From Luscinia megarhynchos (lineage: Eukaryota > Chordata > Aves > Passeriformes > Turdidae): 64,000 nucleotides of DNA. The DNA lies in contig CM067568.1 in assembly GCA_034336665.1 (NCBI GenBank), positions 39,288,770-39,352,769 of the forward strand, written 5' to 3'. Shown one piece after another: positions 1 through 13,618 of the stretch. How positions within the stretch are numbered: the stretch's first letter is position 1; the number at the start of each line of letters is the position of its first letter. A program made the translations under genes and the position numbers. The notes under the pieces are model-generated. The model was given only the letters and a program-made list of their open reading frames with translations, did no database searches and was not told where the DNA came from.

Positions 1-1149
1 GATGTAAACTTCTGTGGTTTGGCCCTTCCTGACCTAGGTGTAGAGGTGATTGTAGTTAGAGACCACTGGAAACCTGCTTCTCTTCATGTGGTAGTTCAGG
101 GAGGGGATGTATCCCCTTAGCTACTAAAGCAAATATACACTCATGACACTGGCTTCAGTGGGATTGCAGGTTGTTAATGTATTGTAGCCTATTCATATGA
201 ATCCCATAAAACAACCTTAAATGCCTGTAGTGGCTCCAGTCATTTTGCATAGCAGCAGCACAGGTTCAGGCTTGCTGGCTGCCAGTGTCTGTGCTGTCCT
301 GCTTCTGAGCAGTGGAGTCTCTTGGAGCTGGCAGCTGGGGGAACAGTCACAGGAGCTGGTGCTGGTGTGCTGACTCTGTCAGGGCATCTCTGCTTCCAGT
401 TCTGGGAGTTCAGCACTGTTCAGAGCAGGGTCCTGTGAAGGGTTTTATGTCTTAGCCTCCAAGTTCTATGAAAACAGTTAACTCCTTCCAGACCATAGTT
501 AGTCCCTCACACCATGCTGTGCCTGAACTCCCAAACCCTGTGGGATACTAATGGCAAACTGAAGTTTGACTCTATGGCTGCTTTTGTGCTGAAGTGTATT
601 TAGTTATTCTTATAAAGATTGATCAGGCTTCATTAAAGACACTGGGGAAGGGTGGTTTGCTATTGATGTTAGTGTATCTGTGATCCTGCCTATAATATTT
701 AGAGCTGTGGAAAATACAGCATAAAGATTTATTGATAGCAATGGGATACAAGAGCACATGATAATATCAAGAAGAGCAGAGGAGACTACCCTAGCAATCT
801 GCAAATAGGGGTCCTGTGTCCTAACAGAGAGTGGTCAAGTGATGTTGGGCAGGCATCTTTTTTTCTTTCTTTTGCTCAGTATCCCAAGCTGAGAAATAAG
901 GGCCATACTACTTTGCTTTGCAAAAGAATTGTGAGGACCAATTAGTTAACTTTATGTGAAGCTTGGTGGAAGCACAAAGTATTAGTATACAGAATTCAAT
1001 CAATATGCATCTTTAAAAGCCAAATCCAAGAAGGGAGAAAAATGGTGTCACACTATTTGGTCTCCACAGAGCCAAGAGGTACTAGAAAGAACAAATCCAT
1101 AATTGTTTGAATTGCTCAAAATGCAGAATTGACAAGGGATTTCAGATTA

Positions 1150-1400
1150 GAAAAGGTTCATTGGTCTTTTCCATCTCTGATTTGTCATCCTATTAGCTCA
1201 TCCATCCCTTTCTCTGCCAAGACATGAGAGCTCCCAAACTGTACCATTCTAGTAGTTTACCTGTTTTTAAAAATCCCTGATGACAGGGTTTCCCCACAGA
1301 GCCTATTCTGCAGTCTCCAAACTCTCATTAGGACAAGGTATCTCTCGATATTTGGGCTATGATTATTTTCCTTTTTAATAGATCCCCTTCCTACTTTACC
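1150..1400 (-). repeat. possible degraded CR1/L3-type LINE 3' fragment
   Basis: A run of text around 1265-1340 (tttttaaaaatccctgatga, then gggtttccccaca and a ctgcagtctcca block) resembles the reverse complement of the 3' untranslated region of old CR1/L3-class LINEs, where a similar 'short after gat-ga, ggg.ttcc.ca' block is typical. Divergence is high, and no terminal repeat or target-site duplication is visible, so the call is weak. Confidence 0.25.
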
Positions 1401-4400
1401 TTGGTGTACCTCTCTCATCATCCCTGGGTTCGTGCATGGCAGGAGGTTGCTAAGCCATGTTCTTAGTCCTGATTGATTATCAAAAGTTTGGAGAGAAACA
1501 GTCTTTTGGTTAAAGGCAAGGTTTGAAAATCAGTTTTTCTCTTCACAATTTTATGCTTGATGTCCTTGGGCAAGCCACTGGGCTTGTAACTTAGTGGGGA
1601 TGTTTCTGGGTAAAGAAATTATCCTTTTTCTCAAGAAGAATATGATATTTCATTAAGAGCTTCATGATTTCTTCTCATTTTCCATTTTGTTGCCATACAT
1701 GATGTACATGCCACCTCCTTCCTGCTGGGCATGTGGTGTTACCTTGTTCTTCGAGCAGAAGGCATCAGTACTCAAAGATGGCAAAAACAAATAACTGTAA
1801 CTTCAAGGTCTGCTTTACACTTGAAATTCTCAGCTTGGTGCTGCAGGAGAGACTTGGATCCTCCCCTTGGGACTGCATATAAGGGCCACCAGACACCCCT
1901 TCTCCCCACACAGGCTGCAGCTGGGCAAAAAGCTGTGAATGTAGCCCTTTAAGATCTGGGGAGACTGGCCCTAACACAGACGTGCAGGTTATTCAGGCAG
2001 TGCCGAGTGAATGAGGATCAGGGCAGGAAGAGAGCCAATGGAGCAATCAATAGGTGTCTCAGATATCCAGGCCACTTTCTTTAAGAGAGCTCTGATCAAT
2101 GTATTGCAACCAGGGAACTGCACAGACATCAGAGCTTTGCTGTCTCAGGTTCTCCGGGCGTGATGCTGCAGAGCAGGCAAGACTCACTGGGGAAAGTGGC
2201 AAGCAGAAAGCTCTGCCCAGGGAGCCAAACTGGCTCAGATATCTGAAGTGTTGGCCTGTCTGGCTGTCTGTCTCTCACTGTCCTCTTTCATCTGTAGTGT
2301 GCCCCCAAGCAGCATTAATTAGCCCTAGCAGGCTTGTGTAGGAACCTGCTGAATCTGAGGTCCAGCATTCCAGCAGACTCCAGTCCCAGTGTTCATGTAA
2401 GGACATGCTGTCTCCGGAAAATCTGTGCTCTGCTGCTCTTTCTTGCTGAACCACCAGCCTGCAGGCAGTGGAGATGGGCATCTTCATAGCTTTGTCAGTA
2501 GAACTGCATGCCCCTCTGCTCTGCAAAAATCAGGGGAATCTGAGCAACCAGTGATACTGCTCACCCCAAATGGAGAAGTTGATATGTCTGGTGTGGGGGG
2601 ATGGCCAGTGCAGGGAAAGTGTGACCTGCAACTTAACAGTGGAGAGGCATTGTTCAGAGGTGGGAATCCCAGGGTTTGTCCACCCCATTGCCTCTCTTTG
2701 TTCCCATCTGTCTGTCTTGTGCCTACAAGTGTACTACTAAGTGTAGGTCTTTAACTCTGGGCTCCAGAGTAGATCTAGATCTTCCTAGATTTCTGGAATG
2801 ATAGTCAGAAAAATTTCAGCAGTTTGGCTGCTCAAAACTCCTTTAAAAACTCAGTATACCTTGTCAGTTTTAGGAAGAATATACTCTTGCCATTCACACT
2901 CTAGCCACCCATAACCTTTCTGTTCTACCGCCATTTGTTTGTCTTCAAGAGGCAGATGTAATTTCAGATGGCATGAGACTTGTGCATGTGGGCTCAGAGG
3001 TTTCATTTTGAACATTGGTTTGCTGGTTAAACATGACTTAACAACTTTCCCCTCCACACCTTTGCTGCCTCTCTCAAGCTGGGGCACCCCAGGTCCTCCA
3101 GAACCTGGGGCACCTCCTCTTCTCTGACCTTGGTCTCTGTAGGACTGTTTCTTCTGTATTTTCTCATGCCTCTCTCTCAGCTACTTTTACTCTTTCTTGA
3201 ATGTGTTACCACAGAGGCACCACCAGCATTGCTGAGCTTTGGGCAGTGGTGGGTCCATTTTGGAGATGTCTGGAGTGGACTTAGGGGTAGTTTCCGGTGT
3301 CTTCTCACAGAAACCACTCCTGCAGTCTCCTGCTACCCAAACCTTGTCCCATAAATGCAGGACTACCCATGAAAGAGGCAGTATCACACATTTCAAACCA
3401 TACCACACCAAAGGGAACAGACTGGCTGGGTCATGAAATGCTTTTCATGAAGTGCATGCACATGCAATTGTGCCACATCACAGCAGAAAACCACGCAGCG
3501 AAGAAAATGTCTGTAAAAAAAAATCTCATCCAGGCATTGAAATGCCATTGATTATTCCGCCCCAACCTTTGAGTCCTGCTTTCCTTCTTAGTAGCAGTAA
3601 TGTATATTATGTTGCTGAAGTTGTCCTCTGCTCCCTGCCAGTGCTGAGACTAGTCTCCTCAGAGACCTGCTCATGACTGAGTCCTGAGGGCCACTTTCCG
3701 GGATGTATGAGTGGCTTCTGCCCAGTTTCTTGCAGGCATCACTGGTTGGCTTCCAAGAAAGAGGGCAAGGACTGAAAGGACCCTTGGGATGTGTCCTGTG
3801 ATAGACCAGGCATACTTTATTTCAGAAAGTAGAAGATAGGAGTTTGCAGGACTACACGCACTGTGTGTGCTGAAAACAGGAGTGGGGATTCCTGAGCTAG
3901 GAAACTGCCCTGTATGAGGTGTTTTACCCCACTCTGAACATCTTTGAAGGTAAGTTGTCCTCAGGCCTAGCCTCCTGGCTCTCAAGAATCACCCTTGTAT
4001 AGTGAGGCTGAAGGAATAAAAATAAAAGGAAGGAATGCAGAAGAACCTATAGTCTCGATCTGGATGCAGAAAAGGGAGGCTTTTTAACAGCAAGAGAGAA
4101 GCTAGGGAATTGTCCAGTAAAAACACGTGGTTTCTCTTACCTGCATGACTCTCTTCCCCAAACTGTTATGCTGTAGTAAGCCCAGGTACAACCATTCCTT
4201 TCCCAGGCTTTGTTCCTTCATCCTAATGCATTTTGATAAGAAGTGCTAGAGAACATATTAAAATTTAGCAGGGAACCCAAATTCTTTGCTACAAATCTCC
4301 AAAGCTCTTGGACTCCTATCTGTCTAATATTATTTCTGATGTAAAGTTTGCTGGAATGTGTGGATACTGGCACTGCAGCACCAGGCAGTGAACAGGCAAG

Positions 4401-5159
4401 AGAAGTCTAGAGAAGAGAGCCACAAAGTTCATTCAGCTCATCTTCCTGTTAATTGTTCTCCTTTCCTTCCTCTCCCTGGTGTCTTTGGGAATACCTTCCC
4501 TCCCAGAAACTTGCAATAACCTGGTAATCCTTGTGTTACCTAAGTGCCTGCATCTCTGTGAATGCTGCAGGTAATCCCCACTTCCAAGATGGTGAGACTG
4601 TAATCTCCAAATTTCAGAAGCAGCTATCTCTTAAATCCATCTCCTCTTCAAGACCCAGGCTGATTAGGAAACCCTGTACTCAGTGGAACTGCCCTGGTGT
4701 TTATTCCTAACTCTTTGGTTTCCCTTATCAGCTGCTGATGTCATAAATTTTTCACAAGGAGTCAAATCTGTCATCCTGGACAGACTTGGCTGTGTGATGT
4801 TGTAAATTTGATGCCATCACCTGGTATCTAAGCAAGGGATTCCAAGCACTGGTGATTTCAAACCACTTCCACTTCCAACTTTGCCTTCATCTTTTACTAA
4901 AATCTAGATAAGTGAATCAACAGCAGAGCTCATTTTCAGCAACGTAACCAAAGGGAGGGTGTTTAATTTCTGTTTTCAAGTGAAAGAATCTCTCAATGGA
5001 GCAAAGTGCTTCCAGCAACCTCTCCCTCCTGCCCCCATCCCTGCTTCCAGACCATGTGTTCTCAAAAAGATATTTGATTTCAGTGAAAGCTCAGCTGACA
5101 TCCCTGCAATATGCTTGGGTTCTTGCTTTGTGCTTCCTGGGAGGGCTGAGGGCTCCTCC

Positions 5160-5320
5160 GGGGACCCTGGGTAATTGGGTTAGTGGCCAGCTCGTGTCAG
5201 GAAATTAAAAGGTAGCCCCGATCAGGTTGCTGCTGTGTGCAATTTAATGGCTTTGTATTTATAGAGTATTCTGCCTCCAGCTGCTGCCAGAAATATCACT
5301 ATTGGAGGTATCCAAATGAA
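5160..5320. promoter_or_regulatory. candidate conserved non-coding element (intronic)
   Basis: The stretch has no open frame of note but keeps several CpGs and contains homeodomain-like and AT-rich words (gggtaattggg, gcaatttaatggc, tatttatagag) in a non-repetitive context. That texture is typical of vertebrate conserved non-coding elements. It lies in the intron upstream of the ESRRB hinge exon, so an intronic enhancer is a reasonable guess. No alignment could be done. Confidence 0.3.
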
Positions 5321-6065
5321 AAAAGAGAATGAAAAATTATTTTTCTTTCTCTAAAATATCCTTGTGTTTAAAGACAGACAGGCAACCCCCAGTTCTTTGA
5401 AATAGGATCTCTAGGAGCAGTGAGTGGCATCTTGATGACTCTATCTTCCACACCCAACTATTTTCCAAGGCATAAATTGAGCATTTTCAGTGTGGCTGGA
5501 GCTGAGTTGTGACAGAGAGCGTGTGCTGCCTTTGGCAGGCTGATGGTAATACTCCAAAGAGGAGGCTTCCAGCAGATGGACTGTTCACTAACTACACATT
5601 GGGCTGAGTGAACTTGTATCTGTTTTCTGGACACAAGAATGGCACATCCAGGACCATCCCTACACCTTCTCCCTTATTTAATGAATTATGAATCTATTTA
5701 ATTTAGTTCCTCTCATTCATTTTGAATTTTGTGGTTCTTACCACACCTGGCTATATCTCCTTTCTTTCAAACACTGAAGTCCAGGTTCCATCAATATACA
5801 TCTAGGTGAGTTCAGAAAGGCACCTCTACATAGGTTTATAATAAATACTTTGTGTATTCTTTCACCCAAAATGTGCTTAGTGTTCTTATAACACATACAG
5901 GAAAGAGGAAGCAGATAAAAACTGCAGCAACCATCCTGGAATTTTTAGAACTCAGCTGTTGTCCTAGAAGCTTTTAGGCAGTTTTGACAACACAGCAGGT
6001 AAGACTTTCAAGGTGAACAAGAATGGGATGGGATATGCCCCCACTGCTCTACAGCAACTTTAGGC

Positions 6066-6115
6066 CTGTGCACCAGTGTGCACCAGTGTGCACAACCACC
6101 TGTGTGCACCAGTGA
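6066..6115. repeat. short minisatellite, ~10-bp unit (tgtgcaccag)
   Basis: The unit tgtgcaccag is repeated directly from about 6068, followed by tgtgcac, an interruption (aaccacc), and another tgtgtgcaccag. About three and a half imperfect units are visible. It is a local tandem repeat with no coding or regulatory meaning evident. Confidence 0.7.
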
Positions 6116-8579
6116 CTCAGCTCTGCTGAGATTCTCGGCTTCTTTCCCTGATTCACCTTTGAAGACTGTGCCTGCAGGGTATCCTGAGAGGATCTTTATT
6201 GAGAAATTCCTGGCACAGCTGTTCCAATTTAAGAATTCAGTAAGAAGTGGACAGTAGTTCTTAGCATTAGAAAAGCCACTGCTGAGGTGAGGACTTGAGG
6301 AGATGCTTCAAGGCTCAAGCAGAGTTGCTGTTAGAGGCTGGACAAAGCAGAGCATGGTGGGTCTAACTCCCTCACCTCTGTGGATCTCTGTCACAAGTAG
6401 ACCTCTTTCCATATGGTGGTGGGGGCCTCTCCATTGTGTCACATATCAAAAATTGTTGTTCTTGAGCCGTGCTTATGCTCCTCTACCTGTTCCAAAATCT
6501 GCTCCATTGAATACACTGAGACAGAGAACTGGATTAGAGATAGCACTGGCTTTACCCCCCAGGGTTTCTCTTGGTAGTCAGTGAAGAGAAGTATCTGCCA
6601 TGATGCCTTTTCAGGTAAGTGTCTGGTCAGTGAACTGATTGTGGAGGTGCCTTTTTCTCTGTTGCCTGTCAAGGGAGCCCAATGCACAGCAGGGAGCTAT
6701 CAAAGTCTAAAGTGAATTAAATCACACCTAGGGCTGCGGGTTCCTCTAGGCAGCAAACACTGCTTTGGGGCTTTATTTCTGAGTTCTACCTCTTGGAAAG
6801 TCAGTGAGGCTGAGGCTTTGTCATCTTTTAGGTCCTGTTGTGAAAGGCAACCTTGGTCTTTTCCTAGCAGGCATGTGCCTGTGTCTGTTCCTTTTACAAA
6901 GTGCCCCTCAGCCCTCTGCTGTGCAGGCATTGTGGCCATGGGTGACAGAACCAATGGAGCTGCTGACCTGCTTCAGATTGTTTGGAGGGCTGGGAGGGGA
7001 AGCAGTCAAAGGAGAAAGTTTGCATGGACCATGGGCACAGGGTGAATATGTGGGTGTGGGGCTTATTACAGAGAGTTGTTGCAGAGCACAAGGTACTGAG
7101 ATATTCTTTATACCCATTTGCCCTTGAAGCCCTTGTTAATTCCTGAGTTTCTAGAGGGAGCAAAGTGAGAGGGGCTCAGCTTGGGGAGAAAGATGTACAT
7201 TTGAGAGACAGCAGTGGCTAGCACTGCAGACAGCCCTGCAGAGCTGACAGCCATGCAGCTGGCACTGGCAGAGGAGAAGGACTGGTTTGCAAGCTGTGTG
7301 GGTTTCACCTGACTCTGTATGCTTTGGACCAACCGTTTGGGACATGCTGTTTGTGTTTCTGTGTGTGAGGAGCTGATACCTTGGGTCACCTGAGAGCCCC
7401 TGGGACCAGGTGTCAATAGGTGCCACAGGACTAACCTGTCTCTCTGAGTCCAGGGACTCTTCAGTCAGCCCAACAGTGAACTGACTAACATAACCCTGAA
7501 ACCATCAAAGGTGGAAGAGACTGCAGCATCCTACTTGAACTGATCTAATTTCTCTGTAGGCTCTTTTAACACAGATGGTTTCCCATCTCCACTTCCCCTC
7601 ATCCCCAGGATAGTTCTCCACCCTCTCTTTCCAAGTGTAATTTCCAGGCTTGTTCACCTGCACCGCCTAGTCACTGGGTTCTTCTGGCAGTGCTGATCTG
7701 TGACCCTCAAGTTGCTCTCCTTTATTTCAGATGAGTTGGGTAATAGCATCAGTAACCTACCAGAAGGCTCTGGGGGTTGGCCTCTTTTGGCTACAGTGTT
7801 AGAGCCTAATAGTATAAAAGGGATTTTTTCTCATTCCCAAGCTGGAATGTGAGTAACAAATGAGAACCTAGCCAGTTTGCAGCCTCTCCATTCCTGTTAG
7901 GCAGAGATCCTTTTTCCTACAGTCTATTTCTTTCTCCATCTTGGCAGGCCTGACTTTTAATGGTCATCTCTGCTTTCTGTTTCCTTGATAGGTTTCCTCC
8001 TAGCTCACTCATCCCATTACCACATGCTGTTGTCTCTCCTAAAGTTCAGAGCAGAAAGGAAGAGGGAAATTTTGTAGGAGACACTTTGGATGCAACCCTT
8101 CTTCCTTCCTTTTTTCTTTGCTCTTAGCCTATACATTCCAGCTTCCTTGGGCAGTACCAATCCATATACTTTAGACTGCAGCTCCCAAAGACAGGTGCTC
8201 TGCTAGCTACAGAGCACCACCCCAGCTCAGACCCTGGGAGAGCAAGCAGTGTGGGAACTGCAGCCCAAGGATTAGGTGGGCAGTGGACACAGGACCTGGC
8301 TAGCATATCAGGGAAGCTCAGCAAAAGCAGCCCTGGCCAGCACTTGTCCTGTGCTCCCTTTGGTTGTGTCCTTCTTGGTCTAGACACATACTGTACCATG
8401 CAAACCCTGCAGCTTGGCTCCTCCATTGGCTCTTTTGGCAAGATAGATCTTTCTGCTCCTATCAATCCCTGGGCATGTGATAGGACTCGATGGAAAGTGA
8501 GGTGAGGCTGGTAATTTGACACGACAGCTGATATTGGGCCTTGACTGCATTTCCCACTGGCCAGGGCTTAGCTCCACAG

Positions 8580-8830
8580 AGCTTTTAAAAGTATTTTTAG
8601 TTCCCAGAAAATAAAAGAGAAACTAAACCTGACTCTGTGTGCTGTCGCCTCTGCATACTCGGCTATTTTTACTTCCGACAGTCTCGGCCTGGGTCCAGCT
8701 TTTAAAAAAAGATGGAATTATTTTACTTCCATTAAGAAAAAAACCCCAAGGCCTGATGTTATCAAGTCGGTAAGGGGACATCTGATCCCAAAGTTGTCGG
8801 GCAGACGTCTCTCCAAGGGGCATGTCAGGG
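8580..8830. promoter_or_regulatory. candidate conserved non-coding element (intronic)
   Basis: This island contains an unusual number of CpGs for this AT-rich intron (in tgctgtcgcctc, ctcggctattttt, ttccgacagtctcgg, gtcggtaag, gtcgggcagacg), interleaved with MEF2-like A/T runs (ctatttttac, gtatttttag) and a gttatcaag word. It shows no repeat signature and no coding frame with splice sites. An intronic enhancer of ESRRB is a plausible inference; a missed exon is less likely because stops occur in each frame. Confidence 0.3.
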
Positions 8831-9594
8831 AGCTTGAACGATCAGCAGATCAGCTCTCCCACTGCAGGGGCTTGGTGCTGGCACAGACCTCTCTGCAAGA
8901 GTGCCTGGAACACGAGTGGCACCCACAGGACACTTGGAAAACTGACATCCATGCCCCAGGCAGGATGCTGAGCTGAGAAGTCCTGCACAAGTACCTGGCC
9001 CTGCCCTCTTCGCTGCAAGGTCAGAGGGTCTTGGACAGGCAGGGGAGCTGAGAACAACCTGCCAGGAGCTGGAACTCAGTTCCTGTGGTGTACACCAGGG
9101 TCAGGCCCATACCTAGGTCTGATGAGGAGGATTTTTATTCAGGGTCTCTCAAAAGGTAACAAAATTGAACGAACAGCAGCACTTTCTTGCCATACAGGGG
9201 AATGGGAGGAGAGGGCATATTTCCAGAATAGATAGCCTTAATTTGAAGGAACTGCCAGCAAGATAAGTTATCAAGGGGTGGTGCCTTCCAAACTTTGTCC
9301 TATACTGTTGATCTCAACTCCTTGCTGACACAAAGGAGGACCCAGTGGTGGTGACACTTTTGATAGGATGTCTTCTGTCCTTTGAACTGTCCAGTTGTTA
9401 TTCATCTGAGCATAGTGTTTGTGCAGGAGCTTTATTTTGCTGCTGTCTTATTGTGAGGCTGCAGTACCAAATCCTATATAAGTCTTCAGTATGGACAGCT
9501 GCATCTCATGCATGGCTGCTGCACTTTGCAGTTAACACTCAGGTGGCTGCACTTGTGGTGTGAAGTTTGCCCTTGTGATTACAGTGTGTGTGCC

Positions 9595-9760
9595 CCTCAG
9601 CTTTGCTCCAGCCCTCTCTCTTTTGTCTCCCTTCTCCTTGCACTCTCTCACTTCCATTCATATCCCAGTTTACATTCCCCTCCAGTTCTTCTCTGCTCAG
9701 TGTTTTCCTTTGTGCTGCTTCTCTGGGCTCACCCACCACACCTCCCCACTCCATTTTAAT
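9595..9760. repeat. pyrimidine-rich low-complexity tract
   Basis: About 165 bases are dominated by C and T (ctctctcttttgtctccctt and similar), with only scattered purines. It produces open frames on both strands that are compositional artefacts. It could adopt non-B structure when long mirror symmetry is present, but no mirror repeat is obvious. Confidence 0.5.
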
Positions 9761-12697
9761 GTCTGTCCTTTAGTGTCCCTCTCAGAGCTGCACTGCAACC
9801 AGCCTGCCTGTCTTAAAATCAACCACGGAGGAAATCAAGCAGAGCAGCAGGCATTAACCTGAGTACCTGGGCACCACAGGTACTGATTTTTGGCCATGCC
9901 CTTCCCTTCCATCTAGATATGACCCATTAGGCTGTCAGATCTTTAGAAAAAGGTTTTTACCATGATGCTTTTGTCTGGAATGTCACAGTCAGGGACTCGG
10001 AGGGTTGAATTGCTTTTGTTTTCTGCAGTACCTGTGGGTCACTTCACTCAGCAGCTGGAGCTGGGATGTGTGGGGCTCAGCCTGTTCACCACTCTGCAGC
10101 TGGAGTGATGATGACAGGGTGGAACTGTGGCTCTGCAAGTGCTGATTGAAAATGTTTGCCTCAAGGAGTGTCACACAAAAAGGGGAACAAGAGGAGGACA
10201 AACAGTTGTTCAAAATTAACAAGCTGAAGTCCTTGGGCAAACAGACCTCTATCGGCTCAGTGGGGGAAGGAGGGATGGAGGGTAAATCTCTCTGCATCTT
10301 TCTTATCTTTTTTTAATGCACTTAAGTCCCTTGTGTCCTTATAATCTGATTGAGGGTCCCTAATACTGCTGCAACCTGTGCAGCCATCCCTCTGCCAAGC
10401 ACTGAGGATGGCATTCTCCTTGGGAGGAGGAAACAGGTTCCTTCCCCCATTCCCTCCCTATTCCTCCTAGTTCCCCCTCCCCACTGCTTAGCAAACTGCA
10501 CAGCAAAAGCATCCTGGAGGGCTGTGTGTTGGCTTCTGCCAGCTGAGAATGGCATCTCCTTCTTTCCCTCCCCCTGACTACTGGTGTGAGGGAATGCACC
10601 CACCTATGATCCTTATCTGGGACAGTCCTGTGAAGATGTGATTCAGTCCTGAACTCTTGGCAGCCTGTTCTGGATTCCACTATAATATTCCAACAGTGTA
10701 GTTTTGACCCTTTTAATTTTCACACCTGGTTGTTTGGTTTACTGTCAGTTCTAGAAATTTGTGTCACTCCCTTCTCTCTTGGTTTATAGGTAGGTGTCAT
10801 TCATTCAGTAAAGCATGGAATAGAGGCTTGTTTCTTAAGAAACCAAGGCACATTTATAGAGGGAAAGAAATCATGGATGGAAATGAAAATTTCCTGCTTC
10901 ATCCAGGATTTTATTACTTCTGTTCCTCAGGGATCTCCCTCGATAACCTCAGGTTTGGGATTCCCTGGCTGTCCTTTTTGAAATTGCTCTCTGAAGCATG
11001 TTTGGGCTCCCAGGAAGGAGTCTTGTCCACAAGCTACCTGCCACTGGAAATGGAAATAAATGCAGCAATAGGCAAGGTTTTCAGAAACAATACCATGTAA
11101 TGGAAGAGAAAGGTGGGACTTAGGGATGTCGGTGAATTCACCATACAGAGTAAGAAATAGAATTTGGGGCAGGGTAAAGAAATTACTCAGTGTGACCTTA
11201 GTTCACCTACATCAGCTTCATACCTTTCTCTCCATCTTCACCATCTGCTGTCCTCCCACAGCAGCCACCTACAGCAGAGTTCCCTGCTCATTCCTGCTTC
11301 TCCTGCTCAGTGGGAGATACTGCTGCCAGACTGAGTGTTGTTGGCCTGCTAGCCTTGCTGCTTAGGGGGCAATTGGTAGCCAAATTATTTTGGTGCTCTA
11401 GCCTTGAAGAGCATCAGGATCTAGGTGTTGTTGCAAGTAGTTGTTTCAGGTGGTGCAGGTGTGGCTGGTGTGAGCATCACAGTAAAAGCTTTCTCTTTTC
11501 CCTGACAGAGTAAGCAAACATAGCGTTGAAATGCAGTGTGACAGACGTGCCCCCTTCCAGGGTAGAATATTTGCCAGGTGACTACAGATTTTTTCAGGTG
11601 TACAGGTTGTTCAAAAAGTGTCACTTCAAACCTGATGAGTGTTTGCTTTCAGTTGTTTGTGTTTATGTAGCACTGTGATTGCATAATATTAATGTGATTA
11701 GTAAGTGTATCACATAATTGGTTCCCATGATCATACTAGATAAACTCCTGTGTGTTTCTAAGGAAATACTTGTATAGTGTAAATTCAAAATTTTATTCTA
11801 ATCAAATGCTCCTACATTTACCTTGAAAGATTTTTTCCTAAAGCTGTTTCTCCCAGCAAGACTAAGTAACCCAAATTTCACAGACTGATTATCTGAGTCC
11901 ATATGGCTGCTCAGAAATAACAGACAACTGCACAAATACCTGTAGGGTTTTTTCCACAGTTTCTTTTTAACATCATTTTGTACTAATAGGACAACTTAGT
12001 TGTTGTTTCTGGTCTATTGATGATGCTATGTTTTTTTGCATGGTGACAATCAGGTACTTCCCAGTCACTAGGAATTTTTTTGGAGCGCAGTTTCCAATTT
12101 GGTTCACTGTACTTTGAAAGAGCTGCAAAAATTCTTCAGTGTCTCCCTACTTCATCTCTATCATTGCTTCATTGTAGTCAAGGTTCTTTCTATTTATTTG
12201 GATTCTACTTTTATTACAGTTGCCTTACTTGATCAAGGCTGAAACATCTTCGTTGAATTCATAGTTCATTATCTGTTTGCTCTAGGTCACTTTTTTCAAA
12301 TATAAACACTGAGAGGTCACAGAACATTTAACTTCTCATTTTTAAGAACAATCTAAAAGCTTATTTTTATAACTGCAAGTTTGATTGACGTTTAAAGTCT
12401 TTATTTTTAAAAGCAGGGTCAAGTAGAGGGCATTGAGGTCTGAAGCTTTTCATTTGCCCATCAGATTTATAGTGATCCAAGAGTTTGAATGGGTTAATTT
12501 CTGTCTTCATTAATGTTTTGAATAAAAGTAAAGCTCAGAGCAGCATACTTAGAGCTGGAGGCAGTCTAGCTGGTATTGAGATTGATGTGTTCAGCTGACA
12601 TCTCAAGTGTTTGGGAAAGGGAAGCTCTCTGGAGTGTGGGGAATATCTTACTAAGCAAATTTTAGTATTTGCATGTCAAGATTCTGTAAGGCACTAA

Positions 12698-13456
<759 letters not shown>

Positions 13457-13618
13457 TGACTAAGATCGTCTCCCACTTGCTGGTGGCTGAGCCAGAGAAG
13501 ATTTATGCCATGCCTGATCCAACCATGCCGGAGAGCGACATCAAAGCCCTGACAACCCTCTGTGACCTGGCAGACAGGGAACTGGTGGTGATCATTGGCT
13601 GGGCAAAGCACATCCCAG
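13457..13618 (+). CDS. ESRRB: ESRRB coding exon: ligand-binding domain helices 1-3
   Basis: A 162-bp exon, 53 full residues plus split Leu (start) and split Gly (end). It reads [20 protein letters not shown], then [20 protein letters not shown], then [13 protein letters not shown]. This covers helix 1 and helix 3 of the nuclear-receptor ligand-binding domain; the Lys of WAKHIPG is the helix-3 half of the coactivator charge clamp in this superfamily. The Glu in LADRELV is the conserved helix-3 acid that lines the small, constitutively active ERR pocket. The segment [17 protein letters not shown] is closer, from memory, to ERR-gamma wording than mammalian ERR-beta is, which is consistent with a slower-evolving bird ERR-beta. 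Donor is G|gtaaat. Confidence 0.96.

Noticed and set aside
3440..3480. FMKC-like translation (ttcatgaagtgcatgc) reminiscent of the zinc-finger CRFMKC motif of ERRs
   Set aside because: The flanking residues do not match the second zinc finger, there are no correctly spaced cysteines, and no splice sites frame it.
8124..8522. 132-codon antisense open frame in the upstream intron
   Set aside because: No recognisable domain; typical chance frame in moderately GC-rich intron.
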